The notes under the pieces were generated by a model. The model had not been told where the DNA came from. It was given only the letters and a program-made list of their open reading frames with translations, and ran no database searches. Both the position numbers and the translations under genes were made by a program. From JAAZBA01 sp964461815 (GTDB lineage Bacteria; Bacillota; Clostridia; Oscillospirales; QAMX01), in the NCBI GenBank assembly GCA_964461815.1, contig CAYWVF010000019.1, positions 1 through 52,257 of the forward strand: DNA of 52,257 nucleotides. The letters are read 5' to 3'. Below, in pieces: positions 33,009 to 41,723 of this stretch. The stretch's first letter is position 1. Every line of letters starts with the position of its first letter.

Positions 33009-34344
33009 CGCTCCACTGGTGGCTATGCTGAGAGCGTACTCGGAGGAGAACACGCTTCGATTGCATATGCCGGGTCATAAGGGCAAGCCGTTACCGTTGG
33101 AGCTTGATAAATATATCACGAAAATTGATTTTACAGAGCTGTCACGCACGGGAAATCTCTACAGCGGAGGCGGAGCGATAGGTGAAGCCGAGAGACTGTG
33201 TGCAGAGCTTTACGGTGCGACGGAATGCGTATTCATGACCAATGGCTCAACCGGCGGAATGCAGGCGGTGCTTGCATATTTCTGCCGTGGAAAACGTCTT
33301 CTAAGTGACAGAAGCGCTCATAAATGTGTGACCGCAGCGACTGCTCTTTATGATATAGATATCGATTACATTCAGCCGAGACTATCGCCGGACGGCTGCT
33401 TTGCACTGGGATTTGACACGGATAAGCTTGAAAATATGCTGAAGAGCGGCAAATACACTGCGTTTTGCGTTACCAGCCCTACATATTACGGTGTAAGACT
33501 GAATATAGGTGAAATAGCGGAGGTGTGCCATAGATATGGTACAAAGCTCATTGTTGACAGCGCACACGGAGCACATTTCCCTGCATTGTCTATAACGTCG
33601 GCTATAGAGGAGGGCGCAGATGCAGCTGTAGTTTCTATGCATAAGACTGCATCGGCACTTGGACAGGCGGCTATTGTGCTGACCTCGGATAAGGCTGACG
33701 GAATACGAAGCTTCGCAGGACTGACCTGTACCTCAAGTCCGTCATATGCTGTAATGGCATCGATAGATGCGGCAAGGTGGAGTCTTGAGCATGAAAAAGA
33801 AAAATATATACTTGCGGCAAAGCGAACCTCGGAGCTGAGAGCGTATATAGAAAAAAGAACAAAGCTGCGCTGTCCGTACAGGGGTGCCTTTCCCGACCCA
33901 TGCAGACTTGTGATAGATACGTCTTGTTTGGGTATAGGCGGCTATGAGGCATATGATATATTGGAAAAATACGGCTGCGTATGCGAGATGGCAGACGTGT
34001 GCAGTGTGGTCATGATAATAACAGGCGAGGATGATGAGAATGATTTCGAACGCCTGAGAGAAGCACTGACCGTGCTGAGCTGGTGTGAGGGCAAATATGT
34101 AAAGCGTGTGATAAGCCGTGAAGCTATGCCGCAGCGTGTGTGCTCAGTCCGTGAAGCAATGCTTTCGGAGCGTGAACCGATACAGCTTGCAGACAGTATA
34201 GGTCGTACTGCGGCAGAGAATATTACAGTATACCCTCCGGGTGCTATTATTTTCGGTGCAGGAGAAAAAATTGACAAAATAGGCATTGAAATTTTGCTCG
34301 AAAATGGGTATAATAGTAACAGGGTAGTTTATGTATTAAAATAG
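33001..34344 (+). CDS. Orn/Lys/Arg decarboxylase-like PLP enzyme (YaaO type)
   Basis: A 447-residue fold-type-I PLP enzyme of the basic amino acid decarboxylase family. N-terminal LHMPGHKG, TGNLYSGGGAIGEAE and FMTNGSTGGMQAV are family landmarks, the PLP-ring Asp is in VDSAHGAH (Asp186) and the Schiff-base lysine is in VSMHKTASALGQ (Lys215). The last 140 residues form the small C-terminal domain. The ATG at 33001 overlaps alr. As with B. subtilis YaaO, the actual amino acid substrate is uncertain. It sits upstream of darA, holB and ricT, the conserved order. Confidence 0.87.
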   Translation: MSDAPLVAMLRAYSEENTLRLHMPGHKGKPLPLELDKYITKIDFTELSRTGNLYSGGGAIGEAERLCAELYGATECVFMTNGSTGGMQAVLAYFCRGKRLLSDRSAHKCVTAATALYDIDIDYIQPRLSPDGCFALGFDTDKLENMLKSGKYTAFCVTSPTYYGVRLNIGEIAEVCHRYGTKLIVDSAHGAHFPALSITSAIEEGADAAVVSMHKTASALGQAAIVLTSDKADGIRSFAGLTCTSSPSYAVMASIDAARWSLEHEKEKYILAAKRTSELRAYIEKRTKLRCPYRGAFPDPCRLVIDTSCLGIGGYEAYDILEKYGCVCEMADVCSVVMIITGEDDENDFERLREALTVLSWCEGKYVKRVISREAMPQRVCSVREAMLSEREPIQLADSIGRTAAENITVYPPGAIIFGAGEKIDKIGIEILLENGYNSNRVVYVLK

Positions 34345-34365
34345 ATCAGAAGGAGGATTTTTCTT

Positions 34366-34689
34366 ATGAAGATGATATTTGCTATAATAAACCAGGATGA
34401 TGCAAACTTGGTAACAAACGGACTTATGCATGAGGGATATTCCGTAACTAAGCTGTCAACAACAGGCGGATTCCTCAGAGCGGGAAATACGACAATTCTT
34501 GTCGGTATCGATGATGATAAGGTTCAGGAAGTAATAGGTATAATTAAGAAGCATTCACACAGCCGCAGACAGGTCATACCGACTACATCCGAGCTCGGCA
34601 TGGGCTTCTATCCGTCAATGCCGGTAGAAGTAACGGTAGGCGGCGCTACGATATTTGTACTTGATGTAGATCACTTTGAAAGAGTCTGA
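34366..34689 (+). CDS. darA: Cyclic-di-AMP receptor DarA (PII-like, YaaQ/PstA)
   Basis: A 107-residue PII-like trimeric protein that binds c-di-AMP. The family pattern is clear: MIFAIINQDDANLV, VTKLSTTGGFLRAGNTTILVGI, and VTVGGATIFVLDVDHFERV at the end. AAGGAGG stands just upstream of the ATG. It overlaps holB by 14 bases and sits in the yaaO-yaaQ-holB-yaaT neighbourhood known from B. subtilis. Confidence 0.94.
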   Translation: MKMIFAIINQDDANLVTNGLMHEGYSVTKLSTTGGFLRAGNTTILVGIDDDKVQEVIGIIKKHSHSRRQVIPTTSELGMGFYPSMPVEVTVGGATIFVLDVDHFERV

Positions 34690-35518
34690 TAAATATAAAA
34701 AATGGCCGAGCTGCTGTATATTTGTCGGTGGTGCAGATGAAGAGGATCGATTGAATGCAGCATTAAATGCCGCCGCAGGCTTGATCGAGGAGCACGGAGG
34801 GGACGGTAATGCTGTCAGACGAGTCGAAGAGCGCATACATCCCGATGTAATGATACTCGACAGTGACGGTGCTACGATAAAGATCGACAGTGTAAGAGCA
34901 CTGAAAAGCGATGTCTATGCTATGCCTCGTGAGGGCGGAGCAAAGGTATATATTATCTCAAATGCCGAGAAAATGACGGCACAGGCACAGTCTTCACTGC
35001 TTTTGGTGATAGAAGAGCCGCCGCCGAATGTATACTTTATACTTACTACGGAAAATACACAGCTGATATTGCAGACTATTATGTCAAGATGTACGCTGTT
35101 TAGGCTCCAAGGCGCAAACAAGACTCAAGCTGATGCACCCGATGAAGCATCTGTGGAGCTTGCAGCTCTATTTGCGGAGCTTATGTGCAAAAAGAGCGAG
35201 TATGAGATAGTACGCTTCATCTGGAAAAACCAAAAGCTCAGTAAGAATGAAGCAACATCTGTTTTGACAGTGCTGCTTATGATGCTCAGAAACGCTGCAA
35301 TGATAAAATCCGGGACAAAGGAGTTGATAACTCCTGAGTTATTAACTTCTGAGTTATCGAAAAAAAGAGAAGCAGTGGATAAGCTTGCGTCATCGCTTAA
35401 GCTTGATGAGATATGTACTTATATGAATATTCTTATCGACAAGCTCAGACTGCTCGAGAGAAATGTATCTCCGGCACATGCTTTAAGTGCGATACCGGCA
35501 GAGTTTTTTAATATGTAA
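34676..35518 (+). CDS. holB: DNA polymerase III delta-prime subunit
   Basis: A 280-residue clamp-loader subunit. Core AAA+ features: IFVGG in place of a full P-loop, IKIDSVRALKSDVY, AKVYIISNAEKMTAQAQSSLLLVIEEPPPNVYFILTT and the sensor/arginine-finger region TIMSRCTLFRL. The usual N-terminal zinc module is absent, so the protein is compact. The TTG start at 34676, inside the end of darA, is the earliest that keeps the conserved start of the domain; no strong ribosome site is seen, which suggests coupling to darA. Confidence 0.82.
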   Translation: MKESDKYKKWPSCCIFVGGADEEDRLNAALNAAAGLIEEHGGDGNAVRRVEERIHPDVMILDSDGATIKIDSVRALKSDVYAMPREGGAKVYIISNAEKMTAQAQSSLLLVIEEPPPNVYFILTTENTQLILQTIMSRCTLFRLQGANKTQADAPDEASVELAALFAELMCKKSEYEIVRFIWKNQKLSKNEATSVLTVLLMMLRNAAMIKSGTKELITPELLTSELSKKREAVDKLASSLKLDEICTYMNILIDKLRLLERNVSPAHALSAIPAEFFNM

Positions 35519-35539
35519 AGGAAATGAGGAAACCATATT

Positions 35540-36394
35540 TTGATTGAAATAGTAGGAGTAAGATTCAAAAGGGTAGGAAAGATATATTATTTCGATCCTG
35601 TCGGAATCAAGCTTGCCGTCGGTGAGAAAGCCGTAGTCGAAACCTCAAGAGGTATCGAAATAGGTGAGGTCGCGATAGCGAACAGAGAGGTAGATGAGAG
35701 CGAGGTTGTGTCGCCGCTCAGACCTGTGCTTCGAGCAGCTACAACGGAAGATCTCGAGACGGAAAAAGCTAATCTTGAAAAAGCAAAGGATGCATTAAAG
35801 ATCTGTGAGGAGCGAATAGCACGTCATGGTCTTGATATGCAGCTGGTAGATGCGGAATATACCTTCGATGGAAGTAAGATACTGTTCTACTTTACAAGTG
35901 AAGGCAGAGTGGACTTCCGAGATCTTGTAAAGGATCTCGCAGGAGTGTTCAAAATGCGTATAGAGCTGCGGCAGATAGGCGTTCGTGATGAAGCAAAGCT
36001 CTGCGGAGGTCTTGGAATATGTGGCAGACCGTTTTGCTGTGCGACATTTCTGGATGACTTTCAGCCTGTGTCGATAAAAATGGCAAAGGAGCAGAATTTA
36101 TCTCTGAATCCTACGAAGATCTCCGGCACATGCGGCAGATTGATGTGCTGTTTAAAGTACGAGCAGGAGGCATATGAGGATCTGCTCAAGAATACACCGC
36201 CCGTTGATTCAAAGGTAATGACACCTGAGGGTGAGGGTACGGTGGTAGAGGTAAATCTTCTGCGAGGTATATGCAAGGTTGCACTTGCAAAAAATGAAGA
36301 TATGCCGAAGAGCTTCCATAAGAGTGAATGCAAGCTGCTAAAGGGTCACGGAAAGCCGAGACGAAGCGAAGAAGCGGAGACTGAGGAGCAGTAG
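35540..36394 (+). CDS. ricT: PSP1-domain protein RicT (YaaT)
   Basis: A 284-residue PSP1 family protein. In B. subtilis RicT joins the RicA-RicF complex that carries Fe-S clusters and promotes RNase Y-dependent mRNA maturation. The cysteine ligands are visible in CGGLGICGRPFCC and CGRLMCC. IGEVAIANREV and FYFTSEGRVDFRDLVKDLA mark the PSP1 core. The start is TTG at 35540 with GAGGA about 10 bases upstream. It follows holB by 21 bases. Confidence 0.92.
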   Translation: MIEIVGVRFKRVGKIYYFDPVGIKLAVGEKAVVETSRGIEIGEVAIANREVDESEVVSPLRPVLRAATTEDLETEKANLEKAKDALKICEERIARHGLDMQLVDAEYTFDGSKILFYFTSEGRVDFRDLVKDLAGVFKMRIELRQIGVRDEAKLCGGLGICGRPFCCATFLDDFQPVSIKMAKEQNLSLNPTKISGTCGRLMCCLKYEQEAYEDLLKNTPPVDSKVMTPEGEGTVVEVNLLRGICKVALAKNEDMPKSFHKSECKLLKGHGKPRRSEEAETEEQ

Positions 36395-36487
36395 CAGCAT
36401 GAAGTAAAAAACTGTGCCGATTTCACGAGCACAGTGAAATTATATTATCAAATTTGTATACAAATACAGAATAAGAGGTGTAATAAG

Positions 36488-39415
36488 ATGAAAAGCTTGA
36501 TCAATGAACGTGCTAAAAAGCTACTCTGCATGTTCCTGACATTACTTATGGTGCTTATGGTATCTCCGATCACAGGTCTGGTCGCTGATGCAACGTATTA
36601 TGATGTAAAGTCATCAAGTCTTACAGTAGGTACTGTTTTGACAAATGATGATATACTCTATATCAACGGCTCATTTGATGGTTATATTATGTATATATTG
36701 TCGACAAGTGGTAGTGCGACGGACAAGAGTTGTTCGGCATATGGTACGAGCTTTAAAATAAGTGATATCGGCTATACCGAAGAAGGTAAAACCATAGTAG
36801 GCTATGAGGTCAAAAAAATCGAAACGACCTCCGGCAGCTATTCTACGGAAATAACGTTACAGGCTAAGACTGCCGAGTATAGCATTACATATGAGCTTGA
36901 TGGTGGAGACAATAATTCTTTAAATCCGGAAACTTATACGAGCGAAGACGTCAGTACCGAAGCCTTAACACTTGCAGATCCGACAAAAGCCGGATATAGC
37001 TTCGTCAAGTGGGTAGAGCTTACGGGCGATGGAGCAATAGACACAACAGGTATACCGGTAGGCTCAACCGGTGATAAGACGTTCAAGGCGATATGGTCTG
37101 ATCCTATAGAATATACGATATCGTATCACAATGTGGACGGAATTACAGGTACAAATACAAACCCGGTAAAATATACTGTAAATTCTGAAACCATTAATTT
37201 GTCTTTCCTTTCAAAACCGGGCTATAGCTTCACACATTGGTCCAGTGATTCGAACGGAAACATCACATGCAATAGTATACCGAAAGGCTCGACCGGAAAT
37301 AAGAATTTATATGCCAACTGGACACCGGTCTCATATAAATTGTCATACGATCTCAATGCGAGCTCGGATACAGTAACTCCTGCAAGCATTACAGGTACTG
37401 AGTTTACTTGTGAAACAACAGAAGCAATACTGGTCGACACGATACCGATGAGAACAGGCTATACCTTTGGTGGCTGGTATAGTAATGCAGCAGGTACAGG
37501 CAATGAAATAGAGAATGATGCCGATCTGAAAGCTCTGGCAACATCCGGAACAGAGTCTACAATAATATTATATGCGAAGTGGTTAGGCTCGAATTATACG
37601 ATAAACTACGATCTCAATGCAGGCTCGGATGCTGTAAGTCCGTCAAGCATAACAGCTACAACGTTTAATTATTCCGATGCATCTATTGCATTGACATCAA
37701 CGACACCGACAAGAGCAGGCTACACCTTTGGCGGTTGGTACAGTGATAGCAGCTGCACAGGCAGTGCGATTGCAAATACAGCTACCGCAATAAAGGGCTT
37801 GACATATGTAGACAAGGCAACTACGGTATATGCAAAGTGGACGCCGATCACATATAAGATAAACTATGACCTCAATGCAGGCTCGGATATAGTAACTCCT
37901 GAAAGCATAACAGCTACAACGTTTAATTATTCCGATGCATCTATTGCATTGACAACGACGACACCGACAAGAACAGGCTATGCCTTTGGCGGTTGGTACA
38001 GCAATGCAGCAGGTACAGGCAGTAAGATAGAGACAGCTACGGCAATAAAGGGCTTATCGTACAATAGCAGTAATGAGACTACTGTATATGCGAAGTGGAC
38101 TCCGGCAGATTATACGATAACATATAACAATGTGGATGGAATCACCAACCCGAATCCTACAGGCTACAAAGTAAATGAATTGCCTATCACATTGCAGAGC
38201 GTATCGAAGAACGGCTATACCTTTGACGGTTGGTATGATAATCAGTATTTATGGAATGATCCGATAACCGGAATAGCAATCGGGTCATCAGGAAATAAAG
38301 AATTTTGGGCGAAGTGGACACCTGTTCAGTATGATATCGTATACGAGCTTGATAATGGTACAAATAATCCCGAAAATCCTGCGAAGTATACTATAGAGAG
38401 CACTGTTGTACTGAAAGCTCCGACAAAGAGCGGATATACGTTCGTTGAGTGGCAGGAGAACGGCATAGCTTCGACAGGTATTGTAAAAGGCTCGACAGGT
38501 ACTAAGACGTTTACGGCGATATGGCAGGAAAATACCGTTCCTGTAGAACCGATCCCCGAGCCGATCGTATATTACAACATAACATACGTTCTCAACGGCG
38601 GTATCAATAATGAGAATAACCCGGCAAGCTATACTAAGGATGACGAGATCATACTTGCTGCTCCGATAAAGGATGGTTATACATTCGTTGGTTGGTATGC
38701 GGATGCAGATCTTACGATCCCGGTGAGAGCACCTCATATAGCAAAGGGCTCTACAGGCGACAAGACATTTTATGCTAAATGGAGTATGAATGTAGTTCCT
38801 GTAATGAAAGAGAACAACAATAATGGCTATAAGCTCGCATCACTTCTGACAAGCAAGCAGATCGGTGCATACATCAGCGGATATACCGACGGTACAGTAC
38901 GTCCTGACGGTAATATGACAAGAGCGGAAGCTGCGGCTGTTATGTCAAGACTTCATAAGGACTTTGGCGAGTCACACTTCTATATGCCTGATTATGACGA
39001 TGTTTCGTATACAGACTGGTATGCAAAATATGTAGGCTTTATCCAGAAAAAGGGTATTGCCGATGTGCAGAGCGGAGACTTCAGACCAAACGAGTATATC
39101 ACACGTGCCGAATTCTGTACGATGCTTGCAAAGCTTCTCGGAGTATCATCCGATAACCCTGTAGCGTTTGCAGATGTGGTTGACAACAGTGCGGCGAAAT
39201 ATATTCAGGCTCTCTACGAGCTTGGCTATATCGGAGGATATCCAAACGGTGAGTTCAGACCGGACAACAGCATTACACGAGCTGAGGTCGTGAAGATCGT
39301 GAATCTCGCAATAGGACGTACAGGTGATGGTTCGGGTATCAGAAATCCTTACTCGGATCTTGACAAGTCACACTGGGCATACGGTGAGATATTGAAGGCT
39401 TCAATAAAGTGGTAA
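36488..39415 (+). CDS. Surface protein with InlB B-type repeats and SLH anchoring domains
   Basis: A 975-residue secreted protein. A signal peptide (MKSLINERAKKLLCMFLTLLM..., cleavage probably after VADA) is followed by tandem Listeria-Bacteroides (InlB B/Flg_new) repeats, each about 70-90 residues, ending in motifs like YTFGGWYS...VYAKW, from about residue 120 to 770. Three SLH segments close the protein (GYTDGTVRPDGNMTRAEAAAVM, DFRPNEYITRAEFCTML, GEFRPDNSITRAEVVKIV), which bind secondary cell-wall polymer. The start at 36488 is chosen for the AGAGGTG upstream and the signal peptide. Probably an adhesin or S-layer-associated protein. Confidence 0.92.
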   Translation: MKSLINERAKKLLCMFLTLLMVLMVSPITGLVADATYYDVKSSSLTVGTVLTNDDILYINGSFDGYIMYILSTSGSATDKSCSAYGTSFKISDIGYTEEGKTIVGYEVKKIETTSGSYSTEITLQAKTAEYSITYELDGGDNNSLNPETYTSEDVSTEALTLADPTKAGYSFVKWVELTGDGAIDTTGIPVGSTGDKTFKAIWSDPIEYTISYHNVDGITGTNTNPVKYTVNSETINLSFLSKPGYSFTHWSSDSNGNITCNSIPKGSTGNKNLYANWTPVSYKLSYDLNASSDTVTPASITGTEFTCETTEAILVDTIPMRTGYTFGGWYSNAAGTGNEIENDADLKALATSGTESTIILYAKWLGSNYTINYDLNAGSDAVSPSSITATTFNYSDASIALTSTTPTRAGYTFGGWYSDSSCTGSAIANTATAIKGLTYVDKATTVYAKWTPITYKINYDLNAGSDIVTPESITATTFNYSDASIALTTTTPTRTGYAFGGWYSNAAGTGSKIETATAIKGLSYNSSNETTVYAKWTPADYTITYNNVDGITNPNPTGYKVNELPITLQSVSKNGYTFDGWYDNQYLWNDPITGIAIGSSGNKEFWAKWTPVQYDIVYELDNGTNNPENPAKYTIESTVVLKAPTKSGYTFVEWQENGIASTGIVKGSTGTKTFTAIWQENTVPVEPIPEPIVYYNITYVLNGGINNENNPASYTKDDEIILAAPIKDGYTFVGWYADADLTIPVRAPHIAKGSTGDKTFYAKWSMNVVPVMKENNNNGYKLASLLTSKQIGAYISGYTDGTVRPDGNMTRAEAAAVMSRLHKDFGESHFYMPDYDDVSYTDWYAKYVGFIQKKGIADVQSGDFRPNEYITRAEFCTMLAKLLGVSSDNPVAFADVVDNSAAKYIQALYELGYIGGYPNGEFRPDNSITRAEVVKIVNLAIGRTGDGSGIRNPYSDLDKSHWAYGEILKASIKW
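37601..38002 (+). repeat. 258-bp tandem duplication inside the surface protein gene
   Basis: 37601-37744 is nearly identical to 37859-38002, at an offset of 258 bases (86 codons). Both encode the same INYDLNAGSD...TATTFNYSDASIALT...GGWYS module. Confidence 0.85.
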
Positions 39416-39444
39416 CACAGCTGAAATAACGGTAAAAAGTAGCA

Positions 39445-39480
39445 AATAAGCGAAGAAACCTAAGAGTTTCTTCGCTTATT
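39445..39480 (+). terminator. Terminator of the surface protein gene
   Basis: AATAAGCGAAGAAAC pairs with GTTTCTTCGCTTATT around a short loop. The following 160 bases to the next gene hold only AT-rich sequence with a TATAAT at 39598-39603. Confidence 0.8.
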
Positions 39481-39647
39481 CTCATATATATGAGTCATAA
39501 TACAGCAGAAGCAGTGTATAGATCGGAGCATGGATGACTTTCGGAAATTTAAGATATTTGTCAGTAATTTATTGAGTAATATTTTATATTCGTACAGTAT
39601 AATAATGGCAATATTCCGAAGAGATACCAAGGGGAGAAAATACAGTA

Positions 39648-40892
39648 ATGGAATGGCTGCTGAAATTAAATGAAGCTATAGCTGCGGCATTTTCACTGTG
39701 CTATGCTTATCAGCTTATATATTTGCTAGTATCACTTTTCAAACGAGTTGACAGAGACAGCTCGGAAGAAACAGTGCTACATCGCTATGCAGTGCTGATA
39801 TCCGCCAGAAATGAAGAAAATGTGCTGCCATGCCTAATAAAGAGCATACAGGATCAGGATTATCCATCTGAGCTGGTGGATATTTACGTAGTAGCGGATA
39901 ATTGTACGGATAATACAGCAAATTCCGCAAGAGATGCAGGCGCGATAGTGTATGAGCGATGCGATAAAAAGCATATAGGAAAGGGCTATGCGCTGAAATA
40001 TCTGTGGGCTGAGCTTCCAAAGCATAAATATGACGGTTATTTTGTGCTCGATGCAGATAATATACTGGATAGAGCGTACGTAAGCGAGATGAATAAGACC
40101 TTTTCAAAAGGGTACAAGATTGTAACAAGCTACCGTAATTCGAAAAATTTCGGTGAAAACTGGATATCGGCAGCGTATTCGATATACTTTATGCGTGAAT
40201 CACGTTTCCTTAACGAAGCAAGAATGACACTCGGAGTGAGCTGTTGTATTTCGGGAACAGGTTTTCTTGTGCATCACGAGATATTTGACAGAAGCAACGG
40301 CTGGAATTGGTTTTCACTAAGCGAGGACACGGAGTTTACATTATCAAGCGTCATAGAAGGCGAGAGGATAGCGTATTGTCCGACTGCGATGCTTTACGAC
40401 GAGCAGCCTGTCTCCTTCGTGCAATCAATAAGACAGAGGCTTAGGTGGGCAAAGGGCTCGATACAGGCGTACAGACTTAAAGGCGCAGACCTTATAAAAC
40501 GGTTACTGAAAACAGGTGATTTTGCATGCTTTGATATGGCAATGGCGATAATTCCTGCGATAATTGTGTCGTTTTTGAGTATGTTTATTAGCTTTGGCGG
40601 ATTTATTTGGGCAGTAGTCACACCTAAGCACGATATGATAAAGATTGTAGAAGCAGTCTTGGGGTCACTTGGAGGTGCATACATAATATTCCTGCTTCTC
40701 GGAGCTGTGACGGTGATAGGTGAGTGGAGAAATATCCACTGCGTATGGTATAAAAAGATCATGTATTCGTTTGCATTTCCTTTATTTATGATAACATGCA
40801 TACCCATAGCGATCGCTGCGATATTTATGAAGGTGGAGTGGAAGCCGATAAAGCATCATGCGGCAAAGTCGCTGGAGGATATAATCAATTAA
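39648..40892 (+). CDS. Membrane-bound GT2-family glycosyltransferase
   Basis: A 414-residue inverting glycosyltransferase. An N-terminal helix (about 10-30) anchors it. The GT-A domain has VLISARNEENVL, VVADNCTDNT, VLDADN (the DxD-type motif), SEDTEF (catalytic-type Asp) and QRLRWAKG (the QxxRW motif of processive or polymer-forming enzymes). At least three C-terminal helices follow (IPAIIVSFLSMFISFGGFIWAV, GAYIIFLLLGAVTVI, IMYSFAFPLFMITCIPIAIAAIF). It likely makes or extends a surface polysaccharide. AAGGGGAG precedes the ATG; it is flanked by terminators, so probably monocistronic. Confidence 0.88.
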   Translation: MEWLLKLNEAIAAAFSLCYAYQLIYLLVSLFKRVDRDSSEETVLHRYAVLISARNEENVLPCLIKSIQDQDYPSELVDIYVVADNCTDNTANSARDAGAIVYERCDKKHIGKGYALKYLWAELPKHKYDGYFVLDADNILDRAYVSEMNKTFSKGYKIVTSYRNSKNFGENWISAAYSIYFMRESRFLNEARMTLGVSCCISGTGFLVHHEIFDRSNGWNWFSLSEDTEFTLSSVIEGERIAYCPTAMLYDEQPVSFVQSIRQRLRWAKGSIQAYRLKGADLIKRLLKTGDFACFDMAMAIIPAIIVSFLSMFISFGGFIWAVVTPKHDMIKIVEAVLGSLGGAYIIFLLLGAVTVIGEWRNIHCVWYKKIMYSFAFPLFMITCIPIAIAAIFMKVEWKPIKHHAAKSLEDIIN

Positions 40893-40897
40893 AAAAC

Positions 40898-40931
40898 ATA
40901 AGCTCCCCGATAAATCTATCGGGGAGCTTAT
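40898..40931. terminator. Bidirectional terminator
   Basis: A perfect stem ATAAGCTCCCCGATA/TATCGGGGAGCTTAT with A and T runs, between the GT2 gene and the convergent PII-like gene. Confidence 0.88.
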
Positions 40932-40977
40932 TTGCAATTTTTTTTCGTATCACTCAGTCTGCTGACAGATGTATTTG

Positions 40978-41667
40978 TTATTCCTTGGAACGAAGACCCA
41001 TTACATCATCAACAGGTGTTGATATCAATATACCCTTATACGGTGTATTGATACCTGCGCTGTGACTGATAGCCTGCATGACTTCTTTCTTTATATCATG
41101 GGGAACGAGTATCATAATTATTTCTTTTTCAGGCTGCAAAGTGCCGCCGAAGAACTTTTCGGCATCTTCACCGGCTATGCTTCTGCTGTGAAGAACTGTA
41201 CCGCCGGAAGCTCCGGCACTTTTTGCGGCTGTCATAACAACATCCATACCGCCCTGCTCGACGATTACAGATACAAGATCATATTTTGTAGGACTGCTCA
41301 CCTTGTATTCCTTCCTTTCCGATGTGCTTTCATTGTGGGCTAATGCCTTGGGCAGCCAAAGACCGGCTCCGGATACGGGAATCGTAAATATTATACCGTT
41401 TCCTGGGTTTTTGAGCTGCATTTTGTATGCAATGTCAAACATTACATCATGTGATTTGCTTTTGAGAACAGGTGTCACAAGGACATCTTTACGTGTTTCT
41501 CCGATACCGAGATAATCAAGTATCTCAGAGCTTGCCGTACCGGAGCCGAGTGCAACGAAGTTAATATGCATGTTTGTACTTTTGCATATCTCAGCAACAG
41601 CTGCTCCCTTGCCTCTATCGACTATCGTTATCATTATCTGCATATCAGGTGCAGTTTCTTTACTCAT
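40978..41667 (-). CDS. Tandem PII-like domain protein linked to DUF1538
   Basis: A 229-residue protein of two similar halves. Residues about 8-95 (MITIVDRGKGAAVAEICKSTNMHINFVALGSGTAS, IIFTIPVSGAG) and about 128-225 (VSVIVEQGGMDVVMTAAKSAGASGGTVLHSRSI, EIIMILVPHDIKKEVMQAISHSAGI) both resemble the PII/CutA-like fold. It probably senses a small molecule and gates the adjacent DUF1538 membrane protein. The ATG at 41667 has no ribosome site. AAAGGAGG at 41696-41703 points instead at an in-frame ATA (41688), 7 codons upstream, so the true start may be there. Confidence 0.78.
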   Translation of the reverse strand: MSKETAPDMQIMITIVDRGKGAAVAEICKSTNMHINFVALGSGTASSEILDYLGIGETRKDVLVTPVLKSKSHDVMFDIAYKMQLKNPGNGIIFTIPVSGAGLWLPKALAHNESTSERKEYKVSSPTKYDLVSVIVEQGGMDVVMTAAKSAGASGGTVLHSRSIAGEDAEKFFGGTLQPEKEIIMILVPHDIKKEVMQAISHSAGINTPYKGILISTPVDDVMGLRSKE

Positions 41668-41723
41668 ATTAAGCGATGCCTGTGTTATCAGGCGTCCTCC
41701 TTTCCAGTACTTTAAGATTGATT

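Noticed and set aside
36900..38800. CRISPR array or non-coding tandem repeats
   Set aside because: The repeats are in-frame codons of a secreted SLH protein with known InlB-type protein repeats, and are not short identical units with unique spacers.
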